A stretch of 64,000 bases of DNA from Pyrocephalus nanus (GCA_038380795.1 CM076260.1:34754634-34818633), one strand, 5' to 3'. Positions 35,097-46,679 are shown, numbered from the stretch's first letter. The notes: generated by a model not told the origin, from the letters alone. Translations and numbers: made by a program.

Positions 35097-38000
35097 AAAT
35101 AATTATAATAATGCTGCAAAATTTTTTCTTGTTTGTTTTTTAAACTAATTGCTACCTCGCTATGCCAGTCTGTTCCAGCATAAGGGCCATTCATTAGCCG
35201 TCAAGTGTCAAAAGTCTGCACACTTGGGCTGTGGTTTCTTTACAGGGAAAACCGCAGCTCTCCTGCCCAGTTACAATTCAAGTCATCTGAATGGCTAACA
35301 ACTGACATTTGCACAGTGTCTACCATGACTTGTTACTTCCATGACTTACAGTGTAATCACACAACAAAACGTAACACAATAGCACATTACTAGTGTCCAA
35401 AAATACTGTGCCTAAATTCTATTACTGAGACATGAGGCATTTCAAGGTTTTTTGCTTTTCTTCTACCTTCTACCTTCTCCCTCTGAGGAATGATTCCAGC
35501 TGCACTTTGAAAACATCCTTCTCTTGTTTATCTTAAAACACCATACGGAATTCTTCAAGTAAGTCCAGGTAACTGACAGCTTGTCCATTAATGAGACTGA
35601 GTTCTTCAAAAAAGCTATTCTAGATCAATCCTGCATTTTTCATCTGCTTTCCAGTAACATATTAGAGATGAAGACATAATGCAGAGTTTATGTCTTAGAG
35701 ACAAAGCCTAGTCCTAGGAAGCATGTGGGCTCCTGTCTGCTGAAGTATCAGCGGCACAGTGCAAGAATTAGCAGTCAACAACCATTCCAAAGCCTCGTCT
35801 CCTGCTTCTTCCCTCAGCTTGGCTGCCTTTCTCCTGCAGCTTCCAACTTCTTTCTCTAATCAGCCACTCCCTAAAGATTCTTTATCTTTTTTTCTCCTGA
35901 GATCACTGCCCTGTTACTTTTCCCTACCACACCTCACCACAAGGAACCATGTGAAGCGAGAAAGCACTGGCAAGCTGCAAGAAGTTAAGGTGACTTCAAA
36001 GACAATCTCCAGCAGACCTCAAAGGTCAAATACCTACTCAATCAGATTAAGCATAAGCATACCTAACACCACAAAAGCTATAAAGCAACAGTGTCTGCCT
36101 CCAAAACTACCTCTTGCACAACCTTACAGTGACAATGAATGTTAGTGTAGTATGCTAGTATATACTTACACCACAGCCTTCAGAAGAAAAACAAATAAAG
36201 AAACAAAAACAACCCCAAACCATGAGCACAGAGATAGAAGTTCAGTATGGACTCATGGATCTTAAAAGCCATTGGCCAGTGGGTGTCTTAAAGGCACTGT
36301 AAAAGTACCTCCACTGCTGAGTGTGTTTAGAGATTATTCTTCTTGAGAACTAGAGGTTTTCTGCTATCATAAATAATAGAACCTTGCTTCATCCTGAAGT
36401 GTTCCAGGAAAAAGTCACTATTCATCTAACATATAATCCACTGGAGATTTATAGCATTTGAGCAACAAAATACATTCTCTTTAAAAGAAGAGATCAAGTC
36501 ACAGAAGTCTGCATACTGCAAAAGAAAAATTCTTTCCACACTGGAGGGTGAAGGCAACTCTACTTCTTAATACTTGTCACGAAGTTTTCCAATAATAAGT
36601 TAAATCTCTAGAAACTAAACACATCCAGGTCTCTGCCACTTGAGAAGCCTGAAAGTAGACACATGATTTGGCAATAGCTTCCTTTTTCCAGGCACAGAAC
36701 AGTGGTAAAGGTAGAAAAAAAAAGTTGCATCTTGTTGCTGTAGTACTGGACATAAGTCATGGGCAGGTGTTTTTCTAATACTGTTGCAAGTTTACAGTGA
36801 TTTCTATCCATTTAACTATTGTTTCATTTTTCAAAAAGTCATATATTTATGCTAAATTAATAATGCAATTTGAAAGTGCTGTATCAAGACTGGCTTGACC
36901 CCGATGCTTTCACACTCTGCATCTGCAGGGCTGTTGGTGAGCACAGGCCTCAGTTTCTGCAACAGGCTTCTGAGAGTAACCAACATCAGACTCCCTCTTG
37001 CTCCTAGTGGTAGTGGCATCCAGAACCTTGCCCACGGTATTTTTAAAATTGCTTGTGAACTGGCCAACCCTGTGGCACTAGGATTAGTGTCAATCTTTGT
37101 AAAAGGAGAGACTAAGTAGCAGGTAGCAGTTGTACTCCTTTCTTAGTTCTTTTCAGCATTTTTACTGTAGATAGTTTGGTGCTATCTGCTGAAGTCACTC
37201 CTAAAAATATTCTAACTAGGAACATTCAGTCTTTAGGAAACTGCTTTGTAGTGAAACTGTTATCTATGAGACCTCTCCAGCACTCCTGTCAACAGAAGTG
37301 ATAGATAAACGACCCCCACAGAGAAGATACTGCAATTCAGTTTTCATGGCAAGTAAGTTATTACTTATTCCTGACATTGATTGTCATGCTGAAAGTATGC
37401 ATCAATGGAAGAGAAAACTAGAAAAATACAGTGGTCAGGTGATATTAAAAATGCTAACAGTTTTTAAATAGGAGGAATTCTCCATTACTAGGCTGGTATA
37501 GTGTTGAAAAGAAATGTAATTTCTGACATGCTGTTGAGAAGCCTCCTGCTCCGCAGGAGTGACAAGAAAACTGAAAACATACAGTGGGAATTCTTACTCA
37601 AGTGGATTGCAGATAACATTAAAGACTGGAAGAGCACAACAAAACTATAAGAATACGTTTCCTATACCTTACTGGCATAGTTGGCATTTAGTGCAAGTTC
37701 ATGGCCATTTTAAATTTACTGCAAATGTCTTGTGAAATATAACTCAAGAATGCCGAAATACAGTAATTTCAGCTGGCTCAATACTAAATCTGTAGGAAAT
37801 ACTCAAAAGAAACACAGCACAGCTGAAATGTGACAAGTAATGAAGGGGCAGGACACTGCCACATCCATCCTCTTCAACTATGAAAGCACAGCTGCTTTTC
37901 CTAGAAATTGTAGCACATTGCATAGTTATTGAATAATGTGAAAACAATACCTGCTTACCCTGGTGTGGACCTGAGAACTACTGTTCTTAGCTGTTCAATC

Positions 38001-38238
38001 ACAAGGAAACTCAGCCTTAAGGTATACAGTTTTCCATTTTTCATATATGCACAGGAGTCTATTAGCACAGAGGTAGTTGGGCAGTTTATGACAATTTCCT
38101 GCTCCATTCAGCATCTAACACATAGGCACCTCTGGTATAGCTGGTTAAATCAAGATACCTTGTTACACAACAGCTGAACTCAATGCTGCTTCATCTACCT
38201 TATGAGTTGGTGTAGAGCACTACAGCAACCAAACTAAC

Positions 38239-38409
38239 CTCCAAAGAGATCCACTTCAGCAGGGGCAGCAGTAACAGTTGTAGTTGTGGCGGCAGCAGCT
38301 GAAGTAGTTGTAGTATCAGTAGTTGCAGCAGTAGTTGCACTGGGCTCTGTGGCAAATGGATCTGAAATCTGTGGCTCAGAGGTAACACCGGAAAGTGCAG
38401 CCAGATTAT
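38239..38409 (-). CDS. SNAP91: SNAP91 exon with SDPFATEP and EVDLFG
   Basis: Residues 341-396: NLAALSGVTSEPQISDPFAT, then a Thr/Ala-rich linker and APAEVDLFG. The DPF motif is of the AP-2 appendage type; DLFG ends the exon. It is 171 bp, phase 1 at both ends, acceptor GCATATAG, donor GTTAGT. The acceptor has a poor pyrimidine tract and follows a 142-bp intron after a 15-nt exon. Confidence 0.96.
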
Positions 38410-38551
38410 CTATATGCAACCATATAATGAAGATCAAATGGGAAAAGTAAGGGGAGAGGCAGAGAGACCACAGTCACTCAAGTCCAGAAAGCTGGAGCTT
38501 ATTCAGGAGTCTTAACATTCAGAAGTCTTAGAAATTAAAAATATTACTCAC

Positions 38552-38566
38552 CCTCTCCCAAGAGGT
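38552..38566 (-). CDS. SNAP91: SNAP91 15-nt microexon (DLLGE)
   Basis: The 15 bases ACCTCTTGGGAGAGG read as the end of a split Asp, then LLGE, then the G of the next Asp; residues 335-340 are DLLGED. Acceptor ATCATTAG, donor GTGAGT. Phase 1 at both ends makes it frame-neutral. It creates a DLL clathrin-type motif. Without it the join would be SWG-DNLAAL. A TGC triplet lies about 25 nt upstream of the acceptor. Its place agrees with the GDLLGEDSLAAL order of mammalian AP180. Confidence 0.93.
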
Positions 38567-38942
38567 CTAATGATTGTCCATTAAAATGACAGCAGAATAA
38601 AGAAACAGACAAATTAGTAGAGCTTCTAGATTGAAGATGTTCATTACCCAAACATTCATTCTAAGTGACATGTCTAGGTTAAACAATTTCTACACATGAT
38701 TTTCTAAAATTCAGGCAGTTATTCCGACATGACAAAGCTCATTATGTTTCATAACTATTCAAAACAGAATAAGTACATCAGTAGAACCCTTTGCAGAACT
38801 GGCACTAAAGCCAGGGTATTCTAGCAGAGAGCAGCTTGCAATTGCAGTATTATTTCAGGATATAATACATGACATCCTTAGTGCCCCAAGTATATTGTAA
38901 GAGACAAACAGGTAGTGATCCTTTGACATGGGACAACTGTTG

Positions 38943-38980
38943 GGAGGGGGGGAGGCAGGCAGGCAGGCAGGAAAGAAGGG
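38943..38980 (+). repeat. G-rich / GGCA tandem repeat
   Basis: A run of G followed by about four GGCA units, then GAAAGAAGGG. Confidence 0.75.
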
Positions 38981-40076
38981 TAAGCATAAGCAGATTGGCT
39001 CTGCTCCAACTTTGGTTCGTTAGTCAATTGTTTCTGGAAGTCAATGAAGCATCTTTAATGATACACTTTCCTACAATTTGATGTCCTCTGAGATCAGTCA
39101 GATTGAGCTCAAACACAGAAGCTCTGACTCCATAAAAGATTTAAAAACCTGTGAAAACTAATGAGTTTGTCCTGTTATATTTTAATTCTGCAGTAAGGAC
39201 AGTCTGAGCTCACCAACTACTTATTTACTAACCAGTAGCTCGGTGTTGCTCATTGTACACATAACAGGGCCATGGGTTCATCTGATCCACACTGAAGAGC
39301 AAGCACAGAGGCCAGATGTTTTACTATGGGTCAGCATATAGGAAACAAAATGATTTGAGCAAGCACTGCTCAATCTTCACAAATTTGTCCTTATTTTACA
39401 GCACTTGTAAAAAAGGCAGCAAGAACCCACATGTAGGTTTTCTACAGTTTTCATAATTGGTTCTTTGGGAGAGCTCTACTTAAGACTGACTGCACAAGCT
39501 GAGGTAAATCAAAATACCATTCTGAAAGAACAGAACAGTACATTAAAAATGCAGCACTCTGCTATCACATTACTGCACACTAGGTGAACGTCTCAGCTGG
39601 ACTAAAAATAAACAACCATTGGCAAACTTTTAAGTTCTATTAGCTTATTCTTCAATGCATTTTTGTTATTTAGTCACATTATAGATCTCAATACAGTGAA
39701 ATCACTATTATCCAGCATAGCAACCTACACTTACTGTTAAAATGGGAATGATTAAACCCAATTTTTTTTGGTATAGTAATATTAAATTAACAATAGTATT
39801 AGAAAATCCATGTTCTAAGGCACACTGTAAGGTAGTTCAGAGCAGAAATTCACGTCAATTTGCTTTTATATCCACGAGTCAGACCTCACAACGATGCAGA
39901 ATTTGACCTACTGTATTTTCTGTAATAGTATAGTCTAGCTTACCTGCCAAATGCCTATCTATTCACCCTGCAGTATGCTGCAGACAATATATTACCCTAC
40001 CTTGATGATCTCTTGTTAGCACAGAAGTGCAGATTATCACAAGTTATAGTCCATTTGTTAAATAACATAGTATATG

Positions 40077-40129
40077 TATACTGTATATACTCCTAAATAC
40101 AGTCCACTATTGTGAATATATACAGTATA
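40077..40129. repeat. AT-rich inverted repeat
   Basis: TATACTGTATATA (40,077-40,089) and its exact complement TATATACAGTATA (40,117-40,129) are separated by 27 nt. The arms could form a 13-bp stem. Confidence 0.7.
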
Positions 40130-40339
40130 TGCCAGAATACATAGGATCAACACTGCCATGGAGACTGAGAAAAGCAAGATTATTTATTGTTGACATGTAG
40201 TGATGCTGCATCTTGAAGTATTTGATATTCACATTTTCCTAGCTATTCCAAGCTGCAGCACTTCTTCCAACTTCCTCCCTCTCCTACTAAGAGAGGGAGG
40301 AACTTGCTTTAGCCCAGAAGAGTAAGCACCTCAAGTAGC

Positions 40340-40770
40340 ATGGAGGCACTGTTCCACATCCTCACAAAAGTCCTGAGTGGGAGGAAGGTTATCTTGTCCA
40401 CCCTCCTTCTCAGAACAGCAGTGCTCCCAACACCAAATCAGAGCAGTCATGGCTCTGACTAGTCAGGTCATGAAAAATCTCTTAGGAATAGAGAGCTCAC
40501 TAGCTTTCATTGGGAATCTGCTCCAGTACTGTCTTACCCTCCAAGTGAAATAATTTTTTTCTCACTTCCACTCAAGCTCTTCATTATAATTAACTATAAT
40601 TTCTATGAAAATGTTGGCTCTGCTCTGCAATTTCTCTTCAGGTAGTTGTAGACCACTTCTAAGAGTCCCCTTTAGCCTCCTCTTTGCCAGATGACAGAGG
40701 CCCTACTCCTTCAATCTCTCACTGAAGAGAAGTTGTCTAGATTTCTGGAGTCCTGGTAGCCCTCTGCAGA
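40340..40770 (-). mobile_element. Old CR1 fragment, minus orientation
   Basis: The order of degraded CR1 phrases is kept in reverse: GGGAATCTGCTCCAGTACTG, then CCTCCAAGTGAAATAATTTT (the 'accctctgtgaa' region), then TTGTAGACCACTTCTAAGAG and TCAATCTCTCACTGAAGAG. Divergence is high and the ends are unclear. Confidence 0.65.
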
Positions 40771-40949
40771 CTTAGTTTAAATAAGTGAATAAACAATCTT
40801 TAGCATGGGTTCAAAGATTTTCTCATTATCAGACAAAATATTAAAGGAAATTTCAGTAGTTTCACAAAAAAGCCTTTTCAGTTCTTAATTTATGCATGTG
40901 TGACATGGTATTGGGCAATTCTTCAAGAGATTTTGAAAAACAAAAATTT

Positions 40950-40971
40950 AAAAAAAAAAAAAAAAAAAAAA
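40950..40971 (+). repeat. Poly(A) run
   Basis: Twenty-two consecutive A after an ATTT spacer. No source element was recognised upstream. Confidence 0.8.
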
Positions 40972-42554
40972 GGGACAGAATTCCAATGCAGTAACAGGTC
41001 ATCATAACTGGACTGGACTCCTGCCAGCAGTAAAATAGACAAAGCTGAATCTTACTAATTTACCAAAATGCTATTCTGAAAGATAAGACTGAAGTGTGCT
41101 TGATGAGGCTACCGATAATCCTTGCCAAAGGAAAAAGTTAGCTGTCCTTTTCTGTTATGGAATAAGAGGACTAGGTGCATTACCAGTCAATTTTAAAGTT
41201 TTCAGTAATTCAGAAGAACAAAAACACCTAAGTTCCAAATTACAGGTGTTTTGTTCAAGAAGCAGAAAAAAACAAATAAATCAGCTTTCAATTTCTATGC
41301 AAATCAACACTTTACAGTACTACTGGCTTGTATTTCAATTATTGCAGAAATGAGCAACTGCTTTAAAAAGTTAGCTCCTTCAAGCTCTTTCAAACATCTC
41401 AAAAGTTTGTATTTCAGTGCTTGGCAAAGATGAAGTAAGACAAATAGGATGCAATCAAAAAACTGCACAATAATTAGTCCCAGACATCCTAGAATAGATG
41501 AGTCTTTGGTCTTGTTTTCTGGGTAAGATTACATTTCCATTAATAAAATTGACATTTTTGATAAAGTAAAATCAATTCAACAGATTAAACCAGAATATGC
41601 AAAACATGGTCTACATGAGAGCCATACCTATCCCTATAATAATGCAGTGGCTGAGACACAATGTCATCTTAAATAAACTACGAACAGAAATGGGAAATGC
41701 AGAAACCACCGGATTAGCAGTGATAGCAGAGTCAACATGACTCAGTGTTGCATTCCTGGAGTGACAGGGCTGATGAGTTCATTAAGCTGCTACACAGGAT
41801 CTCTCAGGATTGTACTGCAGTGGGTTTACAACTATGTAAGTTAAATCACAATTACTGGCCTAATTCCTTGTCTTACCAGGACAGGAGTGAACACTGCCTA
41901 CATTTACTGCGGTCCTCTTCAGATCACCAGCTGCTGGTGCTGCCTGGAACAACAGGCTCAGTTCACCACAGAGCTCAGATTTCAGAGAGCTGGTTAGGCA
42001 TTGCTGTTTGAATGCAGTTAGTTCTCTATTTCTATTTTTATATTATTATTCCAAGCAGACAGGGAAGGTATGTTATTAAAATATGTTCAGGGTTGTCAGA
42101 GGTAATCACAATAGCAACAGAACTAAGTTGCCACCATTTGCTGTAGACGCATTTCTATTTTAAAACATATTTTTGATCCTCCTCCTATTGATCTGTGGGC
42201 TTTGCTTTATGAACAGAAGAGTTGACTTCTGCCCTCATCTTTCTAGAAATCACATGACATGAGCAGTTCTAGCTCTTCTGTTTTGAAGTGTCTACCCTAC
42301 CTGTTCACCTTCATCCATCCCCCTCCTGTTCACTTTTAGTCACATAATCCTGGCTCTCCCCAGCTTTGCAGCCAGGCCCTTATAAGCAGCTTATACTATT
42401 ATGCATATCCCTGGAAAGAAAAAGTAGCCTTGTGCTGCAGAGGAATGCCTGCCTGACAGGTACATCCTGTGCAAGCAGAGGAAGAGCCATATTTCAGTTC
42501 AGCTAGGCAAGATGGAGACTGCAAGAAGAGATGCTGACAGTGAGGTTTCTCTAC

Positions 42555-42673
42555 CTCCCCATGATGTGGCTCCAGCAGCAGCAGCAGCAGCAGGAGCAGG
42601 TGCTGGAGCTGCCTGCCCAGTAGCGGCAAAATCTGGCTGAAGATCCAGAAGATCACTGGATGGTTTGGAAGCG
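42555..42673 (-). CDS. SNAP91: SNAP91 exon with DLLDLQPDF and polyalanine
   Basis: The first base ends a split Ser, then 39 residues (296-334): ASKPSSDLLDLQPDFAATGQ, AAPAPAPAAAAAAGATSWG. The DLLDL element is clathrin-type and PDF is a possible AP-2 ligand. Six alanines are encoded by an uninterrupted GCT repeat, likely to vary in length. The exon is 119 bp, acceptor TTGGCAG, donor GTAGAG; it leaves in phase 1, opening the phase-1 exon series. Confidence 0.97.
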
Positions 42674-42949
42674 CTGCCAAGAAAAGGGATATTAGATACT
42701 GCAGGACTTTATCCATTTCAATCAATTTTTTTTTAAAAAAGTCAGAACTGAATTATAGGATTTATCCTTAGTTTGGATCACTAATGAAACAGAGAGTCTT
42801 TTTTCAGGCCTTGGGATTACAGTAGTGGCCATAAACACCCCTAGTGCAGTGAGTGCCAAGAACACATTACAAGCCAGGATGGGACTTTAACTTACTTCCA
42901 TTACATGATAATGACATTGCAACATATCTATGAGACTTCCAATTCTAAA

Positions 42950-42976
42950 AAAAAACAAACAAACAAACAAAAAAAC
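42950..42976 (+). repeat. AAAC simple repeat
   Basis: A-rich stretch with AAAC tandem units in an intron. Confidence 0.75.
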
Positions 42977-43866
42977 CCCAAACAACTACCAAACCCAAAC
43001 CCAACAAATCAAACTGAAAAAACTCCACCACAACACCCAAAACAAAAAATTCCCACGTGGTCCCTAAAAACAGAGCAAATAACTGCTGTGGCTGAAACCA
43101 TCTCCATTCTATTTCAATATTCCATTGTGCATGTCAAAAAGGAGGAAACCTGCATTTCCAGGCAATAAACATCCATTAGCTAGAAGAGAGGCGGTAAAAC
43201 TTCAATGGCTTAAGTCAGTCAGATATTTCCTTAGGAAATCAGGTCCTGTTCATCTAGAACATTTAAGCAACAAACAGTAGAAGCTCTTTCTTCAGTGAAA
43301 TTCTTCACTTGATATTTAATTTAAGTTAGTTACATCCTCAGACCATTGGTTCAAGCTTAGAGGTTTTTAGACCTTCAAAGTTCTATCATTTCTGCTCATT
43401 AAAATGAGCAACAGCAGTTCTGGATTTGACTTGAAAGAAAGGCTCATATTTTCTCACAAGTCAAATATTTATTTTTTATTTTAACCTCCAAAAGTTCATT
43501 ATCTTTGTGCTTCATTAACTGATTGGAACAGCAAGAGAAAGGAATATTAATTCAGCAGTTTTAGAAACAGAATCCTGAAAGTCGCAAAGACTACTCTGGA
43601 TTTGCACACTACTTCAGTCTATTCAATTAGAAGTTTATGTTGGGAATGGTACAACATTACTACTACACTGCAAGCAAATCAGAGTAGCAATACTTTTTAA
43701 TTTTGTTTTATGTTAAGAGTTTATTTGTGATTTATGCCAGTAGACAAATGTAGCCTATTGAATACTGTAACTGTAAAATAAGCAAAACTTTTGAGGCAAG
43801 CCTCCTGTTACAAGTGTGACTTTGGCACCTACTGGCTCAGTAACTCAAATACACTTTTAAACTTAC

Positions 43867-43976
43867 CTAACTGGAGCAGCTGTAGATGAAGTAGCAAAAA
43901 GATCAACTGGAGGAGATGTATCAACAGTTTTTGCTGGAGTAGAACTAGGAGATGTAACAGTTGTGGCTGGAGAAGA
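43867..43976 (-). CDS. SNAP91: SNAP91 exon SSPATTVTSP..PPVDLFATSS
   Basis: Residues 259-294: SSPATTVTSPSSTPAKTVDT then SPPVDLFATSSTAAPV, followed by AG of a split Ser. It contains the first DLF motif after the ANTH domain. Ser/Thr-Pro density suggests phosphorylation sites (inference). The exon is 110 bp, phase 0 in, phase 2 out, acceptor TTTCTCCAG, donor GTAAGT. Confidence 0.97.
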
Positions 43977-45682
43977 CTGGAGAAATATTATAAATAAAAA
44001 TTCAATATACCAGCATTTCTCCACAATCAATCATGCACAGATTCACATACTTAAAAAACCCAATTCTGACATCAGGTCTTTTTATTGTGAGCTATCCTCT
44101 CATTTCAAAGAATTTAAGGAAGACTGGGCTAAGTTTTCAGATAGTAGTGGAGCTAAGAAACTCCAAGGTGACTCTAAAGAAGGAAAAAAGTTTCTACCAG
44201 GTTTACTTCTGCATCTGTCGGGCCCTTCATTTTGTCTATGGAATGAAATAGCTGTTTATCCACAACAGCACCTTGGTACTTTAACCACAGAAATGGTGGT
44301 AGAAGAGAAATGGTTAGAAACAAGTTAAAAGTTCGTTTGTAAACTTTCAGAAAAGAGTTTAAAGAGCCATCAACAGCACTGAAGGTTAAGTCCTTGGGAA
44401 GATACAAAAGACAAAGCCTATGACTTTGCTTCATCAGCTTCTCCAGTTCTGGATAAAGATACTATAAGTATGGCAAGGACAGACACTTGGGAAAGTATAT
44501 TGCAGGTCTTCAGTGAACTTGAAGACTCAAGTTACCTTGAAAGGTGTCAATTTAATTCTAAAAGATACTACAAGCTTTGTTACATCTCACATGCTAGAGA
44601 GATACTTTTCCTAACAACTGAAAATAAGTCCTAATTTTAGTTTGCCATTCTGACCACTTCCAAGAAGCAAAAACAATGGCAAATTTGAAGAGATTTTCCT
44701 GAGTTCTACTACCACCGTCCTATCATTATTACTCTAGCAGTAGATATAAGCTTTCTAGACTCTCCTCAAAGCTTTACTAAGGTTTGAAACTAGAGTGGTC
44801 CAAATCCCTCATTTGCGTTAAGGAAGAGAGCGTTAAAGTCATAGGAACACTTTCTGAGCCATCATGTAGTTCTCAACAACTAGTATATTAAAGAGGAGAG
44901 TGGGTGGTTTTTTTTTGTTGGTTTTATTCAGTTTTGTGGTGGTTTTTTTTGTAAATGGCTTTTCAGAAATATAAGAACTTTCACTAGAATCAACCACTGA
45001 ACCGCCTCTGTCAGATTTAGATTTCATTGAGTTTTTCCCATGCAACACCCATCATTAGACACAGAGCTATGGCACCTGGCAACGCTCCAGGGATACCAGG
45101 AGCTACTATTACTAACACCATAAAGCTCATTACTTTATCTGACACTCAAACCAAGACAGTTTCACTAGCAACTCTTGCTTTACATTAATGTCAGCAGTCT
45201 CACTAATAAAGGTCCTTTCTGAAACTAGATATATTAGATGAAAGTTTTCTTCCTGGCTTTTCACATGAACATGGTTTTAAAAGAGTCAAAACAACCTCCT
45301 GAAAAGCTGCAAATGGAGTGAAGGATTTGGAAGAGAAATACTATGGAATAAATTTCTCACTGACGGGAGGATTAAGGGGGAGGGGAAGGAAAAAAAATAA
45401 AAGTTGAGATGAAAATATGCGTATATTTTAAGCTCTCAAAAATACTGGCAAAGTTCCTTAGCATCCTTCACCGGTATAAGCACTGCAGCCCTTCAGATCA
45501 GTGACATGCTCTTACGGGGCCATTATTTACAAAGCCATTAAAGGATGTAATTTTGTCAATTAGGTAGATGACAAAGTCTAAAAAGCAGATTAGGACATGG
45601 ACATCATCATTACACCCTTATGATGTTCTAAAGCATACCACCTGAACAAGAATTAACTAGTACAGCAACTGGCAGTATTTAC
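43977..45682 (-). other. SNAP91: SNAP91 1.7-kb intron
   Basis: AT-rich intron with no recognised repeat copy or gene. A T-rich patch with GTTTT units occurs near 44,905-44,955. Confidence 0.8.
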
Positions 45683-45710
45683 CTTGCTCAGAGGAGAAGG
45701 AGCCCCAGAT
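45683..45710 (-). CDS. SNAP91: SNAP91 28-nt exon (SGAPSPLSK)
   Basis: A short exon: one base finishes the preceding codon, then SGAPSPLSK (residues 250-258). Acceptor TTTTTTTTCCTAG has a strong pyrimidine tract; donor GTAAAT. Skipping would shift the frame, so it should be constitutive whatever happens to the 6-nt microexon upstream. Confidence 0.95.
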
Positions 45711-46673
45711 CTAGGAAAAAAAAAATGGAGGGGGGAGGTTTTCAGATAAGTACAGTTTTGGAAACTATGTTTCTGGTCATCAAAACTCCCACAAAAAGAC
45801 AAAAAAATAAGCATGAAATCTTTCCGAAGATCTCTACAATTGCATGCCCTCTCCATTTTTCAAAAGTCCATGTGCTACTTTAGACAAGAAATGCAAATAT
45901 TACTTCAAATCTTAAACAAATCTTTTAAGCTAACTGATACCACAGGATTACTCTGCCTTTTAAAGAAGCTCTACTAAATGGAGAAAGGCAGAGATGCATG
46001 CAAATGCCTTGCTTTGGGGCCTACAGGAGCCAGCAGAAAAGAGATCCTGGGGCAAGATGTCACCATAGTATAAAACCATGCAACAGCAGCAGAAAAACAC
46101 CAATAATGATGCAGTCATCTAACATTAAGTCTTCTGAGGATGTGTCAGCAAGTTTTCAAAGTCTACTGTTCTTTTAAAGAAAGTCAAAGTTACTTGAAAA
46201 AAAACACTACTTAAAAGTATGAAAACAGTGAGTTGGAAAGTTCAAGCTGAAAGTTCTTCCACATGCACAAAAATCCCACTAACAATAACTGACAGAGCTT
46301 CAATTGTAAGTTCAAATGTACGTCAGTGCATTTGTTTGATTTCATTATTAGGAAGGATCAAAATACTGCTACATATTTTTAGAGCTGCTTTGATCTACAA
46401 GATGAAAGGAGGAGTTAGAGATAAAACTGCACTAGTATTGAACTATCATCCATCCTGTAAGTTGAGTTGAATAAGTCCTAGGAACCGTAGAACTCATTAG
46501 ATAACAAAAAAATTAGAAATGACAAAAAATAACTTAATGGCTACATACAAAAGCAAGGGACAGGTTAGATCAATTTAAAGAAAATATCTATTTCTATTAA
46601 GTTTTCAAGCCATCTTAAAAAAACCCACATAATCATGCCTGCATGCAAGTGATATGTAAACATATGTACTTAC

Positions 46674-46679
46674 CCTTCG
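46674..46679 (-). CDS. SNAP91: SNAP91 candidate 6-nt microexon (CGAAGG)
   Basis: CGAAGG is bordered by a strong pyrimidine-rich acceptor (TTTTCTCTTTTACTGTTGCT, then TTCCTTGCAATTTAG) and a consensus donor GTAAGT. Inserted between the exons at 47,138 and 45,710 it changes GNK-SGAPS to GNNEG-SGAPS, adding two residues in frame. Two TGC triplets lie within about 25 nt of the acceptor (complements at 46,687-46,689 and 46,696-46,698), as known for SRRM4-dependent neuronal microexons. I recall mammalian AP180 isoforms differing at this spot but could not verify that here. Confidence 0.75.

Larger units (their letters stand above)
32099..38238 (-). other. SNAP91: SNAP91 6.1-kb intron
   Basis: The longest complete intron. 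It holds a GTTT simple repeat at 32,857-32,880 and a short CR1 3'-end fragment near 35,025-35,096. Otherwise it is AT-rich unique DNA without a recognised gene or exon. No alternative exon compatible with phase 1 was evident to me, but short ones could be missed. Confidence 0.8.
38567..42554 (-). other. SNAP91: SNAP91 4-kb intron
   Basis: It contains a GGCA-type repeat near 38,943-38,980, an AT-rich inverted repeat at 40,077-40,129, an old CR1 at about 40,340-40,770 and a poly(A) run at 40,950-40,971. No gene was recognised. Confidence 0.8.

Noticed and set aside
42905..43168. An 87-codon plus-strand open frame
   Set aside because: Lys/Asn/Pro-rich translation of an AAAC simple repeat.
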